Positions 13,470 through 24,390 are shown, numbered from the stretch's first letter. The stretch is DNA of 64,000 nt from Lepidodermella squamata (GCA_047495785.1 JBLDXI010000003.1:4402001-4466000), one strand, 5' to 3'. Translations and numbers: made by a program. The notes: generated by a model not told the origin, from the letters alone.

Positions 13470-14702
13470 ATGTCAGCTGCGACATCAGCCGATCACTCCG
13501 AGAGCGTTGTTAAAAGTGCCTCATTTTTGCACAATTTAAGGGAAGCAATTTTGTGGCCGTATCACACCGTAATCCGAATTTACGCTTTGATCGCTGTCGT
13601 CTTCCATAGCATTGCCAATGGAATTCATGCCTGCATCGATGGATACTTTTCATTTATTGACAAAGTTCATCGTGGCTACTGCTCGATTTGTGCCTCAATC
13701 GTCGCTTGCGTCAACAAAGTGGTACAGACGTATAAGAGGACGAAAGCGTTCATAAGCAATTCATGCCAGTCAGTTTCTACGTTCTGCTCTGTTGTTGTTA
13801 ACTCAATCTTCCAATTTTTCAACGCGCTTGTTTCATTTTATGTTTCTTGCAAGCTTAGAGTTTTAGCACTGTATTGTTCGATTTGTAATTTTTTCAGTTC
13901 CCTCAGAAACAGTATCTCAAATTTTAAGCAAAATTGTTACAATTGTGTGGTTTCTGTTTTTGATTTTGTTGCAAACATTTCCGTTCGCGTTCGTAAATCT
14001 AAAGAGTCAGTAGTTGAAAAGTATTCACACACTGAGAAAAGTGTTTCTGCTCACGTTGGTAATGCTAAAACTTGGATTAGCGAGCATAAAATGATTAGTG
14101 CCGCCTTTGTTGTTTGTGCCATAGCTGTTTGTGTGCCATTCATCAGCCTTATTTCTGATATATGGATGGGAGAATTTGATTCGGCGGCAGAAAAAGCCGA
14201 TCGCTATGGAAGATCTGTTCAGGTGCTGTATTTGTTAATATATCGTATATTTATCGAGCCTGTTTTATGGCTCAGTCGTTATATTTTCACCACCTTGTTC
14301 GGCTTTGCTTTTATAATCTTCGAATCGACTGCTGTCTTTCTGTACGATGCCCTTAGTCATGCCGCGCTTGTACTTTATTCTATTTCATCTTTTGTAATGC
14401 GTTACATATATGTCACCGCGTCTCTGCTGTACGCTGCTTATGAGCGATACGCCATGAGCAAGGAAGTAATTTTCACCTGCTTCTGTCTCCTGTTGTTGCG
14501 CATTTGGTTCTTTCCGTCCTCGGCGGCAAGCGACCGGCGCATTTCCGACGACGTATCGACTCAAGACCCCGACGATGATCTGCTTCCTGTGAATGATTTC
14601 GAAGATTTAGGCAACGACACTTTCCCGAGCCCCAGTGAATCCGATGAAGACGAGGAAATGTTGCGATTTATGCCGAACGAGGGAGCGGAGTTGTCGGATT
14701 AG
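13470..14702 (+). CDS. Unrecognised multi-pass membrane protein, 410 aa, acidic C-terminus
   Basis: I do not recognise this family. It is a single-exon frame of 410 codons. It has many hydrophobic, Cys/Ser/Phe-rich segments: roughly residues 30-60, 70-90, 105-135, 210-235, 250-325 and 325-350. A charged Lys/Glu/His helix-like linker (about 172-207) splits two hydrophobic blocks. The C-terminal 55 residues are hydrophilic and very acidic with Ser/Pro (EDLGNDTF, SESDEDEEM). No signal peptide is obvious and no catalytic motif is visible. A candidate trans-splice acceptor ends at 13437, 32 nt before the ATG, with two upstream ATGs out of frame between. The length and consistent codon use argue that it is real. 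A membrane-shaping or ER-resident protein is possible but unproven. Confidence 0.7.
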   Translation: MSAATSADHSESVVKSASFLHNLREAILWPYHTVIRIYALIAVVFHSIANGIHACIDGYFSFIDKVHRGYCSICASIVACVNKVVQTYKRTKAFISNSCQSVSTFCSVVVNSIFQFFNALVSFYVSCKLRVLALYCSICNFFSSLRNSISNFKQNCYNCVVSVFDFVANISVRVRKSKESVVEKYSHTEKSVSAHVGNAKTWISEHKMISAAFVVCAIAVCVPFISLISDIWMGEFDSAAEKADRYGRSVQVLYLLIYRIFIEPVLWLSRYIFTTLFGFAFIIFESTAVFLYDALSHAALVLYSISSFVMRYIYVTASLLYAAYERYAMSKEVIFTCFCLLLLRIWFFPSSAASDRRISDDVSTQDPDDDLLPVNDFEDLGNDTFPSPSESDEDEEMLRFMPNEGAELSD

Positions 14703-15571
14703 TCATCCGATACCTGGAGTGACTTGATGTATCGAAGTCGGTATTAACTTGCGCGTTATTTTTCATGACTGTATTGAATTCGAATCTTCACGCTGTCTCC
14801 CTTATCACGTGTGCCTAACTGCGCCAACCTCGAATCGCTTCTATTAGTATTTTTCCACCGATCGCATTATGACAATAATTTTGTTTGGATTTAAAACTGA
14901 AAAATATGACAAAAAGTTGGCGAATCGAGATTTACAAGGAACGAGTGCTATAAAAATGACAGATTCATTATGTATAAGGTTAACATATCTTTTTGCATTT
15001 TAGGTTTTAATTGACTGAAGTGTTTACACAACGTTTGTTGGCGTCGACTTTCAAACAACTGGATTGTTACCGAGAACGGTGTTATCCGCTCGCGTCGTTT
15101 AATTCAAGTTTCTTGCTTCCTTTCTGCGTTTCGTTGTTTTGTTTGAGTTGGCTCACTGTTTTTGACGCAGTTTATTATTGTTGCACATGGGAAAGTTGGG
15201 TCTTTCTTACTCACTCACTCATTTGCGCAGTATTATATTCCGAAATTGCGCGCGTCTTGTAATTTTTAGTAATTTTATACACTATTCTCATGCTCACAAG
15301 TTGCATATTTACTTTTGACGACATTGCTTTATAGAAGTCGCCGCTAATAGTGGTCACGAAGCTCCACCGTCCTTCTAATAAAGGTCGCAATCGTATTTTT
15401 ATTAACTACTACGCTGATGGCTGAGGTTGTTTGGGTGTTGGCACGAGCGCCTCTCTCCTTTATAAAAACTGTCTTACGGCTCGCGCGACAATTGTTGATG
15501 ATTACTTTCATTTCATTGTTTTTAGGCTGATGAGAGGGCTGGTTATTGTGTAAGGTGGTTTTATTGATGGA
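14703..15571. other. Intergenic region and Syk-type kinase leader
   Basis: Contains the 3' flank of the unknown membrane-protein gene and the leader of the next gene. A candidate trans-splice acceptor ends at 15525. Two short upstream reading frames lie between it and the kinase start (ATG at 15530 and 15568). The 83-codon frame at 15011-15262 is hydrophobic but has no recognisable domain. Confidence 0.5.
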
Positions 15572-18500
15572 ATGGCCATAGTCAGCCTGAACCCACTCGC
15601 CGAACTTTACTTTCACGGGCGGATAACCCGCGAGGATGCCGAGGAGTTACTTCGCGAAGGACCGAATGGAAAATTTTTGCTGCGTAGCCGCGAAGTGGTG
15701 AATGCTGGTTTAGATATTTTTATTATTTCTGTCGCCTTCGATGGCCAAGTGCTGCACTATTCGATTGATCGGAGGCCGGACGGCACTTACAACATTCCAG
15801 GAGGCAAGCAGTTCATCGGTCCGGTAGAAATCGTTCGCTATCACACGGCATGTCAAGATGGCATTAAAACATTACTAACTCAGCCTGTGAATCGGCCTCC
15901 CGACCTCGGCGCCGTTGTTTATTGGGGTCTAACCACAGATATCGTCGAAGCGGAGCTTTTTCAATCAGGCGGGCTGAGCCGCGAAGCCGCACGTGATGAA
16001 GTTTTGCGAATTTTTGCTAACTCTTCATCTAATAAGCCGGTTCGGTTTCGGGAATTCCTTCGCCAGATGCAGTACTCGCGCACTTGGTTTCATGGTGTGG
16101 CAGGGCGTGAAGAGGCTGAACAGCGATTAGCGGTAAGAATCAATCTATTTTATTTTTATTTTGTAGATTTTTTATGGCTCACAATCTTTTGAATTTGAAA
16201 TTTTCTGGAATTTATTTGATTCGGGCCCTGATAATTCATTCTTCGGACCTCATTATCTCGAATCCAATGCCCGTTACATATTATCCTCCTGTAATTTTAA
16301 GCTGCCAGGATTTTGCAGAAGCACCTTAATTATTTTACTGATATTTTGCATTTTTTAAACAGAAATAGAAAAATGTGATTTAGTGATGCTAAGATTACTT
16401 TATTTGTTCAAGTTAAGTGACATGACGTGATTTGTTGCGTTTGTTTCTAGGCACTTGGCATGCGTTCTGGAACGTTTCTGATCCGGCGCAAAAAGGAGTG
16501 TTTCGTGCTGAGTGTCATCCACGATCGTCAGTTCAAGCACTATTTGATCCGCGAACGCCAGAACCCGTCGGGACACTCGTCGCCGCCCGCACCGGGCGTC
16601 TGTGGCTACGGCATGGACGGGGGCCCGATGTATTCGAGTCTCATTGAGGTGCGTGGCTTTATTTTTGTGTGCACTTGGCTCGAGAGGCGGCCGATCCGTC
16701 CCACCGGCAGCGCGCTAATATGTTGTGATAGTAATGCTGCTAGTGGGCCTTTCAGCAGGTAATACAGCAAAGTGGGCGGACGTCTGCGCTGCAATAACAA
16801 TAAACGCATTTCTCTGCGTAATCTACCTTGTTTGACGTGTTTGTTTCGTTTCCGCGCGCCGCGCTTCGCAATGTTTCTGCTGCACCTGTGTGGGAAGCTT
16901 TTCTTTCCTCCCTACGTGTGCCTGGCGTAGCGCTATTTTTCACTTGGCCGCGACGCGCTCGGGCAAGTGTCGTGCGATGACCATTTTATAACCCGCGGCC
17001 GACCACCACCGCAGCAGCAGCAGCAGGCTGATTAGCGCGCATTCATTACTCGCGGGCAAGAACTCGAGTAATTATTCGTGTCGTGCAGGCGTCGGACAAC
17101 AACAGCATAACAACAGCTTACAAGCTGCGCAAAAACACAACACAAAAAACTCAAAAACGGAAATATAAATAAACGGATTTTTTGCGTTTCTTTTCACAGC
17201 TTGTTCACTGGTATCATGCCTACTCAGACGGACTGCCGTGCGCGTTGCTGTATCCGTGCTCAAATGCCGCAAACCAGGACGAACAGAGCAACAGGCCGAG
17301 GGCGATTGAATCACCTAGTAAAGTATCCGTGGTGACAGACGTGTTGCCGTCGGCGAGAGACCAACAACAGTTGGTATCGCCACCGAAAGTTAAGCCTCAG
17401 GAACCAGTTGAACCAGACCCGGGGTCTCTGCCGAAACCTGTCCTCGACGAAGAGTTGGCGCGGAAGTTGGATGCGATTGCGCTAGAAATAAGCGTCGCCC
17501 AACCCGGCCAGAAACAGCCTGATGTTTTGAATCCGAACAAAATTCTGATAAGTGTTCAGCGACCCGCCGTCGCAGTCCGGCCAACACCAGTAATACCGAT
17601 GTGCAAACCTGCTAGCACGCCCATGCCGCCTGATCCACCCTCGGCTAAAGAACTGATGTTGCACAAAGACAAGGAGAAAAGCGACGTGGGTAAAGCGAGT
17701 CCGCCGGCTCCTGCGAAAATGGCTCCGACTAAACGGGTCATCAGGTTGCCGCAGTCTTTAGCGCGAAAGACGATGGCGCCTGCAGAACCCGGTCCTGTTG
17801 TAGGCGCCCGAGCGAATGGCCATGAACGGTCAACTTCGCCTTTCAAGCCTGTTACCACTCCTCAAAATTCGTCTTCTGGCTCGCTATCTCCGCCGACTCC
17901 GAAAATTACGCAGCAAAACTTACGCACCACCTTAATTTTTGACACGGTTCAAACTGTGGCGCAAACCAAGGAGGAATGGGACGAACCGGCTAGTGGAGGT
18001 GACAACCCGATTGCGGCAGTGAATGGGGTTTTTAGAAATGGCAATGGATCATCTCACAACAGCTCCACAAATGGAACTCTACCCCGAGCTGTAGCTCATA
18101 AACAGCCACAAAAAGAACCACCGTTACATCCCGAGCCGCTTATCCTCCAAGATTCGGTTACTAGATTAGACCCCGACTGGTTGGAAATTCATCAGACCAT
18201 AGGCCACGGGCATTTCGGCACCGTTTTATTCGGTTATTTGATTACGCCTCAGAATCGGATTCCTGTCGCGATTAAAAGTGTGCGCGAGACCGAGTCGCGG
18301 TGCGTAGAGAATTTGATTAAGGAGGCTACGACCATGTCGAATCTGACTCATCCGAATATCATCACCTTCTTCGGCGTTTGCTACATCGAAACCATTCTGT
18401 TAGTTATGGAATATGCGCCTCTGGGAACTTTGCAAAAATTTATCCGTGCCAATCGCAATTTTCCGGTCATCAAAATTGTCAAACTGATGATCCAAGTTGC

Positions 18501-19040
18501 TGATGCCATGCGATATCTCGAGAAAAACAAACTCGTTCATCGCGATTTGGCCTGTCGCAATGTGTTACTTTTGAACGAAGACCAGGCGAAAGTCAGCGAT
18601 TTCGGCATGTCGCGAGCCTTGGATGTTCAACGTGATTACTACAAAAGCCAAAACGTGGGAAAGTGGCCGCTGAAATGGTATCCTCCCGAGGCGATTTATT
18701 ACTGGAAATTCGATTCTAAGACTGATGTTTGGAGTTACGGAGTGACTCTATGGGAAGCGACAAGTTATGGCGCCCGGCCTTATCAAGGCATGGATGGATG
18801 GCAGGTTCTGAAATTCATCGAGAGCGGAAAACGTCTCGATCGCCCTCCAGCCTGTCCACCTCAATTGTACTGTCTTATGAACGAGTGCTGGAAATTCAAG
18901 TAAATTCTAGATTTTTTTGCGAGTGTCGAGCTTAACATATTTTTTTTAGATGTTCTGAGCGACCGACGTTCGAAGAGGTGCTTGTTACTATGCTTGATAT
19001 CGATTGCCAACTGGCAGCTAATGCTTCCGGCGAACCATAA
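15572..19040 (+). CDS. Syk/ZAP-70-family tyrosine kinase with tandem SH2 domains
   Basis: Cytoplasmic kinase of the type that docks on doubly phosphorylated ITAM-like tails. Exons are 15572-16132, 16451-16648, 17200-18899 and 18950-19040, giving 849 aa (human SYK is 635). N-SH2 spans about 13-105 (FLLR, Arg38). Interdomain A ends in RTWFHG, as in Syk. C-SH2 spans about 172-274 (FLIR, Arg199) with an insertion of some 20 residues. A long Pro/Ser-rich interdomain B (about 275-574) contains no tyrosine. The kinase domain has GHGHFGTV, Lys612, HRDLACRN (about 700), DFG (about 720), paired activation-loop tyrosines at about 733 and KWPLKWYPPE. The order SH2-SH2-kinase without ankyrins separates it from SHARK. 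An in-frame TAA 21 nt upstream supports this start. Intron 2 (551 nt) is the longest. Family assignment is firm; the ligand is unknown. Confidence 0.92.
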
Positions 19041-20171
19041 ATGCAACGAGTATTCCACCCGAATATTTGCTCCTTTATCTTCAGCTTTTTACCTCTACTC
19101 ATGTCTCTTCCAACAACAACAACGTCAATCCACCTTAATTCAGGCAATAAGTGAGTGCTTGTGTGTGGCGGCGACTTTTCGCGCATCGAGTGGAGCAAAA
19201 GCCACGGCAGCTTTTGGCGCTTTCTTTTGTCCTAATATGCAACTTTTTCTACAGAATTTATTGTTTTGCTCTTTGCAAAAGCTCTTTGACATGTGAGAAT
19301 TGATGACCTAGAATGCTGTTTTGAGCGCTAAAATAATATAAAATGATGCAAGCCTCGCAATACATATTCATGTGCCCTCTCTTATACTTATTTTGTTTTA
19401 ATTCTGCAAATTCACCTGCAAAGCCATTCTATTATACTTTTCTCTTATTCCTCAGATGAGAAATGGGCGAATTATTGCTTCTGAAAGAGAAAGTGCATTA
19501 TTATATTATTATACATTGACGAGTGAGTGATTCGCATGAAAAATTTTGACACTATTATTTGGTTGTGCAAGTGAAAGTTTATCTACCGCGCTTTTTACCT
19601 TCACATTGGGTTGTTACATACTTACTTCGTTGTTGTTACTACTTGTATTGATTACTATGCACGGTTTCATAACTCGCTAAATTTTGATCATTTATTATTT
19701 GCCAACATTGGCGGCCACATGCAATAATTTTATTGACTAATATTATTTATTTATATCAATCCTAATATTGCCAAGCTGCTGGAGCCTTAATTAATTTCGA
19801 ATCAACAGCGAGGCGAGGCGAAGCAGTTACTATTTTCGGCTTTGCTCTACCCTACGCTCTTGATTGCGTCTAATAATCTCGAATTATATTATTATTCAAC
19901 GAATCTTGAAGAAAAAACGGGCTTTTTATACAAATTTCTGCTCTATCTCTCTGTTTATCAAATCTCTGTTGTAGATATAGAATCTTCTACGTGCTTTTCG
20001 CCGTTGTTAGTGTAAGCATTGTGCAAACACTCAAAGTGGACCATGAGGACCTGGATGACAAATTTTGCTGGACCTTATTACTGCAGATTCTACTTGTCAA
20101 ACGATTTTTCAATAAAAATTGAATTTCTCATTGAATTAACCTTATTTTTCTGATTTTAGGGATTTTTTAAA
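19041..20171. other. Intergenic region upstream of the first SLC23 gene
   Basis: AT-rich with homopolymer runs. Short frames lack domains. A candidate trans-splice acceptor ends at 20159, 12 nt before the next start codon. Nothing else was recognised. Confidence 0.5.
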
Positions 20172-22151
20172 ATGACAAAAAATCGCCCTTTGCAGTATGG
20201 CATTGAAGACACACCGCCGATTCATGTGTGTATATTGCTGGGTTTTCAGCAGTTCCTTACAATGATGGGTGGTTCGATTGCCATGCCATTGATTATTGCC
20301 GAAGCGTGTTGTGTTGGACCTGATTTGGTCGGCCGTGCTCAAATCATGGGTACCCTCATGTTCGTCAATGGTCTCAGTTCGCTCATGCAAGTCTACTTCG
20401 GCGTTCGATTGCCAATATTACAAGGCGCGTCTTTTGGCTTCGTCGTTCCCATGATGGCGATGCAGCACTTGGACGACCACCAGTGTCCTACTGCTGAGGA
20501 TTATGCAACCTGGCGAATCTTCCCTGGTAGTTCCCATCATCGCAGCATTTGGATGTCTCGGTTGGTCGAAATTCAAGGCGCTATACTCCTTGCAGGGGTG
20601 CTTGAAGTTGTTATTGGATCTCTTGGCCTTGTTTCGTGCCTTGCCCGCTTCATCGGCCCACTGACTATCGCCCCAACGATGGCATTGATCGAGCTGTCGC
20701 TGATTCACGATGTCATCCATAATTACGCTTCGAAATTTTGGCCGATCTCTCTGCTGGCAATGAGCCTTGTTCTGCTGTGTACTCTTTACCTGCCTCGCAT
20801 TACCGTTCCTATTCCGTATTTTTCTGTTACTGCGCTGATTCGAGAGCGAAAATGTAAAGGCGAAGTTGCTTGGATCAGGATTTTCTCGCTCTTCCCAGTG
20901 TTGATGGCTGTCGGAATTTCTTGGGGTGTTTACGCAATTCTAGGCCTGGCCAACGCTCTACCTCAACAGGCCGTCAATGCATCCAGCAATTCCACGACTG
21001 CTCTGCCTGATATTTACATGTCTCAAGTGTCAGCCGCGCCTTGGTTTAACATACCCTACCCTGGCCAATGGGGCGTTCCTAGAATCAACGTTGCGTTGAC
21101 AGTTGGAATGTTTGCGGCCGTAATCGCTTCCATCATTGAATCGATTGGCGACTACTGCGTTTGCGCTACTATGTGTGGCGTCTCAAAACCGCCGAGCCAT
21201 GCTATTAATCGTGGAATAACTGTCGAAGGGTTGGGTTGCATATTAGCCGGAGCGTTTGGTTGCGGCCCAGGTGTTACCTCGTACTCGGAAAATGTCGGCG
21301 CTATTAGTTTAACTGGAGTTGCTTCTCGCCGTGTCATCACTTTCACTTCAATTATTTTGCTCATTTTCGGCTGTTTCACGAAGTTCGCAACGTTTTTCGT
21401 ATTGATCCCCGACCCGATTATTGGCGGAATTATGATCGCGATTCTATCTCTGGTCGCCGCTGTTGGTATTTCAAATCTGCAATACGTCGATTTGAATTCG
21501 ACGCGAAATCTCATGATTTTTGGTCTATCGATATTTCTCGGTCTGGGCATCCCAGACTGGATCAAAGGCAACCGTGATCTCATTAAAACCGGCTCGAATC
21601 TCTTCGATCAAATTGTCATCATGTTGCTATCGACTGGGATGTTTGTGGGTGGCTTGGTCGGTTTCGTTCTCGACAATACCGTGCCGAAAGACCCTGGCAG
21701 TGGGAAAGATTTCGGCTCTGATATTATTACCCCAACTTCTGAGAGTGATAGAATTTACGACTTGCCGTGGAAGTTCGGCGATTGGGTCCGCCGATGCTCA
21801 TTTTTCCGATTTCTTCCGATTTGCCCGACTTTTGAAGCTGACTGTGTGCACAATGCCTTCCGAAATTTAATCTCACGTCGCAATAGGCCCAGAGGAAATA
21901 ATTCGGATACCGCCTCGGGTAATGGACGGGAACCACCTCAAACAGCTGGAAACTTGGATATTTCTCGCAAAAGCTCTGATGTTCCATCTGTTGCGACGGT
22001 GAACGAAGCATTCGAGTCATCAATAAGTCGAACTGTAAGCGTTGCCTCGTTAACGCTGTCATTTTCCGGGATTCCATCAGCTACGGTTTCCGCCGCTCCT
22101 CGATTAGTCCCGCTCGCGTCGTCGAGCGATGAAAAATGGACTGATTTGTGA
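20172..22151 (+). CDS. SLC23/NAT nucleobase transporter, paralogue 1
   Basis: Plasma-membrane permease of the nucleobase-ascorbate (NCS2) family, intronless, 659 aa with about 12-14 hydrophobic segments. Family landmarks include GFQQFLT near the N-terminus, GVRLPILQGASF, GPLTIAPT, IPYPGQWG, SIGDYC and the NAT signature ENVGAISLTG. The signature begins with Glu-Asn, as in nucleobase permeases such as UraA. Vertebrate ascorbate carriers have Pro-Asn, so nucleobase transport is favoured over ascorbate. The first-helix QH motif of the family reads QQ. The C-terminal about 120 residues are a Ser/Asn/Arg-rich cytoplasmic tail longer than in the two paralogues. First of three related genes on the same strand; the start lies 12 nt after a trans-splice acceptor. 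Confidence 0.93.
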   Translation: MTKNRPLQYGIEDTPPIHVCILLGFQQFLTMMGGSIAMPLIIAEACCVGPDLVGRAQIMGTLMFVNGLSSLMQVYFGVRLPILQGASFGFVVPMMAMQHLDDHQCPTAEDYATWRIFPGSSHHRSIWMSRLVEIQGAILLAGVLEVVIGSLGLVSCLARFIGPLTIAPTMALIELSLIHDVIHNYASKFWPISLLAMSLVLLCTLYLPRITVPIPYFSVTALIRERKCKGEVAWIRIFSLFPVLMAVGISWGVYAILGLANALPQQAVNASSNSTTALPDIYMSQVSAAPWFNIPYPGQWGVPRINVALTVGMFAAVIASIIESIGDYCVCATMCGVSKPPSHAINRGITVEGLGCILAGAFGCGPGVTSYSENVGAISLTGVASRRVITFTSIILLIFGCFTKFATFFVLIPDPIIGGIMIAILSLVAAVGISNLQYVDLNSTRNLMIFGLSIFLGLGIPDWIKGNRDLIKTGSNLFDQIVIMLLSTGMFVGGLVGFVLDNTVPKDPGSGKDFGSDIITPTSESDRIYDLPWKFGDWVRRCSFFRFLPICPTFEADCVHNAFRNLISRRNRPRGNNSDTASGNGREPPQTAGNLDISRKSSDVPSVATVNEAFESSISRTVSVASLTLSFSGIPSATVSAAPRLVPLASSSDEKWTDL

Positions 22152-22623
22152 CATTTTCGTACTTCACATGGCCCACTTAATCTCATTTTCATTTGCTCAA
22201 TGAACGCTCAAATCATATCTGCAAACATTATTTCTTCACTTTTATACAGAGTTTTAATTGAATTATCGCATGTGGTTGTTCCTGATGGTTGTGAATATTC
22301 TATTATATCATTTATGCGGAGTAATATTTTACCTGCGTGTGTGCCTTGTGAGTAGTTGTTGAGGCTCAAAAATAAACCGCCTTAATTATTCGTTTCTTTC
22401 GCTATCTAGTTTTTTAAAATAATTTTTGACTGATGCCGATACATCTGACGGTTTGTTTGTTTTGCATGGTTTTGTTGTGGTTTCTCTGCTTTGCTTTCGC
22501 TTTATTTCACGCAACCTTAGCGCCATTTCTTGTCATTCGAGCATTGCTAAAATGTTTGCCTGGGCTTATTATGATCCGCCTTCGCTTTTACTCTTTTCTA
22601 ATAACGCACTTTGTGGGTGAAAT
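22152..22623. other. Spacer between SLC23 paralogues 1 and 2, with a small uORF
   Basis: 472 nt between stop and next start. A pyrimidine-tract AG at 22520 may receive a spliced leader. A 22-codon open frame (22552-22620) starts after it and stops 3 nt before the next ATG. Confidence 0.5.
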
Positions 22624-24390
22624 ATGGCTGCTCATGGGTCCTCGTCGTCTGCTATCAAATTGGCATATTCGATTGATGACGCACCGCCGATCTATCTGTG
22701 CGCTTTTCTTGGCTTGCAGCAGTTCTTGACCATGATCGGCGGCACGATTGCCACCCCGCTCATGGTTGCTCAGGCAACTTGTGTTGGTGCGGATTTGGTC
22801 GGTCGAGCTCAAATTTTGGGAACTCTCATGCTTGTGAATGGCATCTGCACCTTGCTGCAAACGCTTCTGGGTGCGCGGCTACCCATCATCCAAGGCGCTT
22901 CTTTCACGTTCATTGCACCCATGATGGCCTTGCAAAACATGGATGAATTCAAGTGCCCGGATTTCAACGCTAAAAACTCGACGATAGAGATAGGAAGTGA
23001 CCAGCATCGTGCTATTTGGATGTCTCGTCTCGTTGAGATCCAGGGTGCAATAATGGTTGCGGGGGCTTTGGAAGCTCTTCTAGGTGCTATTGGTGCAGTT
23101 GGCATTCTCCTTCGCGCGATTGGCCCTTTGACTATCGCGCCGACTATCGGTTTGGTGGGGCTGTCTTTCGCAGATGATATCGTGTCAGGCTACGCTGCTA
23201 AATATTGGCCGATCGCTATTTTGTCTCTAAGCCTAGTGATTGGATTCAGCTTATACCTGAGTGAGGTAGCTATTCCAGTTCCGAAAATTATCATTGTCAA
23301 CCGTCGCTTGAAATTTAGCTGGGCCTGGGCGAAGATTTTTGGCCTGTTTCCAGTTTTGCTATCGATTATTTTAGCTTGGGCACTTTGTGCGATTCTCACA
23401 GCTTGCAATGTAATAGGGAAGTCGCCCTCTGATTATGGATACGAGGCTAGGACTGATATTCACCTTTACGAAATTTCAGCGGCTAATTGGATCCGTTTTC
23501 CGTATCCGGGTCAATGGGGCAGACCGAGAGTGTCTCTCGCTATAGTGCTAGGAATGATAGCCGGCATAATAGCCACCATGATTGAAACTATCGGAGATTT
23601 CTACGCTTGTGCCCGCCTTTGCGGTGTCCGACCGCCACCTGCTCATGCTATTAATCGCGGAATTTTCGTAGAAGGAGTCGCCTGCATTCTAGCCGGCGCG
23701 TTCGGGTGCGGCCCTGGTGTCACTTCGTACGCAGAAAATATTGGCGCGATTGCTATTACGCGAGTGGCGAGTCGACGCGTGTTCTATGTTGCTGCCTTTC
23801 TTCTCATTTTTTTCGGCTTCGTTACGAAAATTGCAGCTGTTTTCGTATTGATTCCTGACCCGATTCTAGGCGGCGTTTTAATGGCCATGTTATCTATGGT
23901 CTCAGCGGTTGGTTTTTCGAACCTGCAATTCATGGATTTCAATTCCACGCGAAACTTGCTGATTTTCGGGCTGTCAATGTTTCTCGGCATTTCGATGCCG
24001 ATGTGGGTGAAGAATAACCAGAAAATGATAAAAACCGGGTCGGAAGTATTTGACCAGGTGCTGATTGTTCTGCTGTCGACTGGTATGCTAATCGGGGGAT
24101 TGGTCGGTTTCTGTTTGGATAACACCGTACCAGGAGCTACTCGAGCTCAACGAGGCATGATGGCCTTTGAGGGGTCGCAATCTGTTGCGGATGAAGCCCT
24201 CACTGACTGCTATGAATTGCCACTGATCGGCAAGTATATCGCTAGGTGCTCCATCAGCCGTTTTGTCCCTATTTCGCCGACTTACGATCCGTCATCATTT
24301 CGGTGCCGCCAAACGGCTGCTGTTGAGCCTCACAGCGAACCGATTCAGATGGACGAAGTTACCGATAAGATAGCCCGCACCGAACTTTGA
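22624..24390 (+). CDS. SLC23/NAT nucleobase transporter, paralogue 2
   Basis: Intronless permease of 588 aa, close to paralogue 1 through the whole membrane domain. It shows GLQQFLT, GARLPIIQGASF, GPLTIAPT, RFPYPGQWG, TIGDFYACARLCG and the signature ENIGAIAITR. The signature keeps Glu-Asn and ends in Arg, the most standard nucleobase-type form of the three. QQ replaces the usual QH in the first helix. Its stop lies about 124 nt before the candidate spliced-leader acceptor of the beta-adaptin gene (24514), without an obvious AATAAA between, so the two probably share a polycistronic transcript. The paralogue relation suggests local tandem duplication. Confidence 0.93.
   Translation: MAAHGSSSSAIKLAYSIDDAPPIYLCAFLGLQQFLTMIGGTIATPLMVAQATCVGADLVGRAQILGTLMLVNGICTLLQTLLGARLPIIQGASFTFIAPMMALQNMDEFKCPDFNAKNSTIEIGSDQHRAIWMSRLVEIQGAIMVAGALEALLGAIGAVGILLRAIGPLTIAPTIGLVGLSFADDIVSGYAAKYWPIAILSLSLVIGFSLYLSEVAIPVPKIIIVNRRLKFSWAWAKIFGLFPVLLSIILAWALCAILTACNVIGKSPSDYGYEARTDIHLYEISAANWIRFPYPGQWGRPRVSLAIVLGMIAGIIATMIETIGDFYACARLCGVRPPPAHAINRGIFVEGVACILAGAFGCGPGVTSYAENIGAIAITRVASRRVFYVAAFLLIFFGFVTKIAAVFVLIPDPILGGVLMAMLSMVSAVGFSNLQFMDFNSTRNLLIFGLSMFLGISMPMWVKNNQKMIKTGSEVFDQVLIVLLSTGMLIGGLVGFCLDNTVPGATRAQRGMMAFEGSQSVADEALTDCYELPLIGKYIARCSISRFVPISPTYDPSSFRCRQTAAVEPHSEPIQMDEVTDKIARTEL

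Noticed and set aside
15572-19040. SHARK (SH2-ankyrin-SH2) kinase
   Set aside because: The region between the two SH2 domains is a Syk-like interdomain A ending in WFHG, with no ankyrin repeats, and the catalytic domain matches Syk/ZAP-70 motifs.
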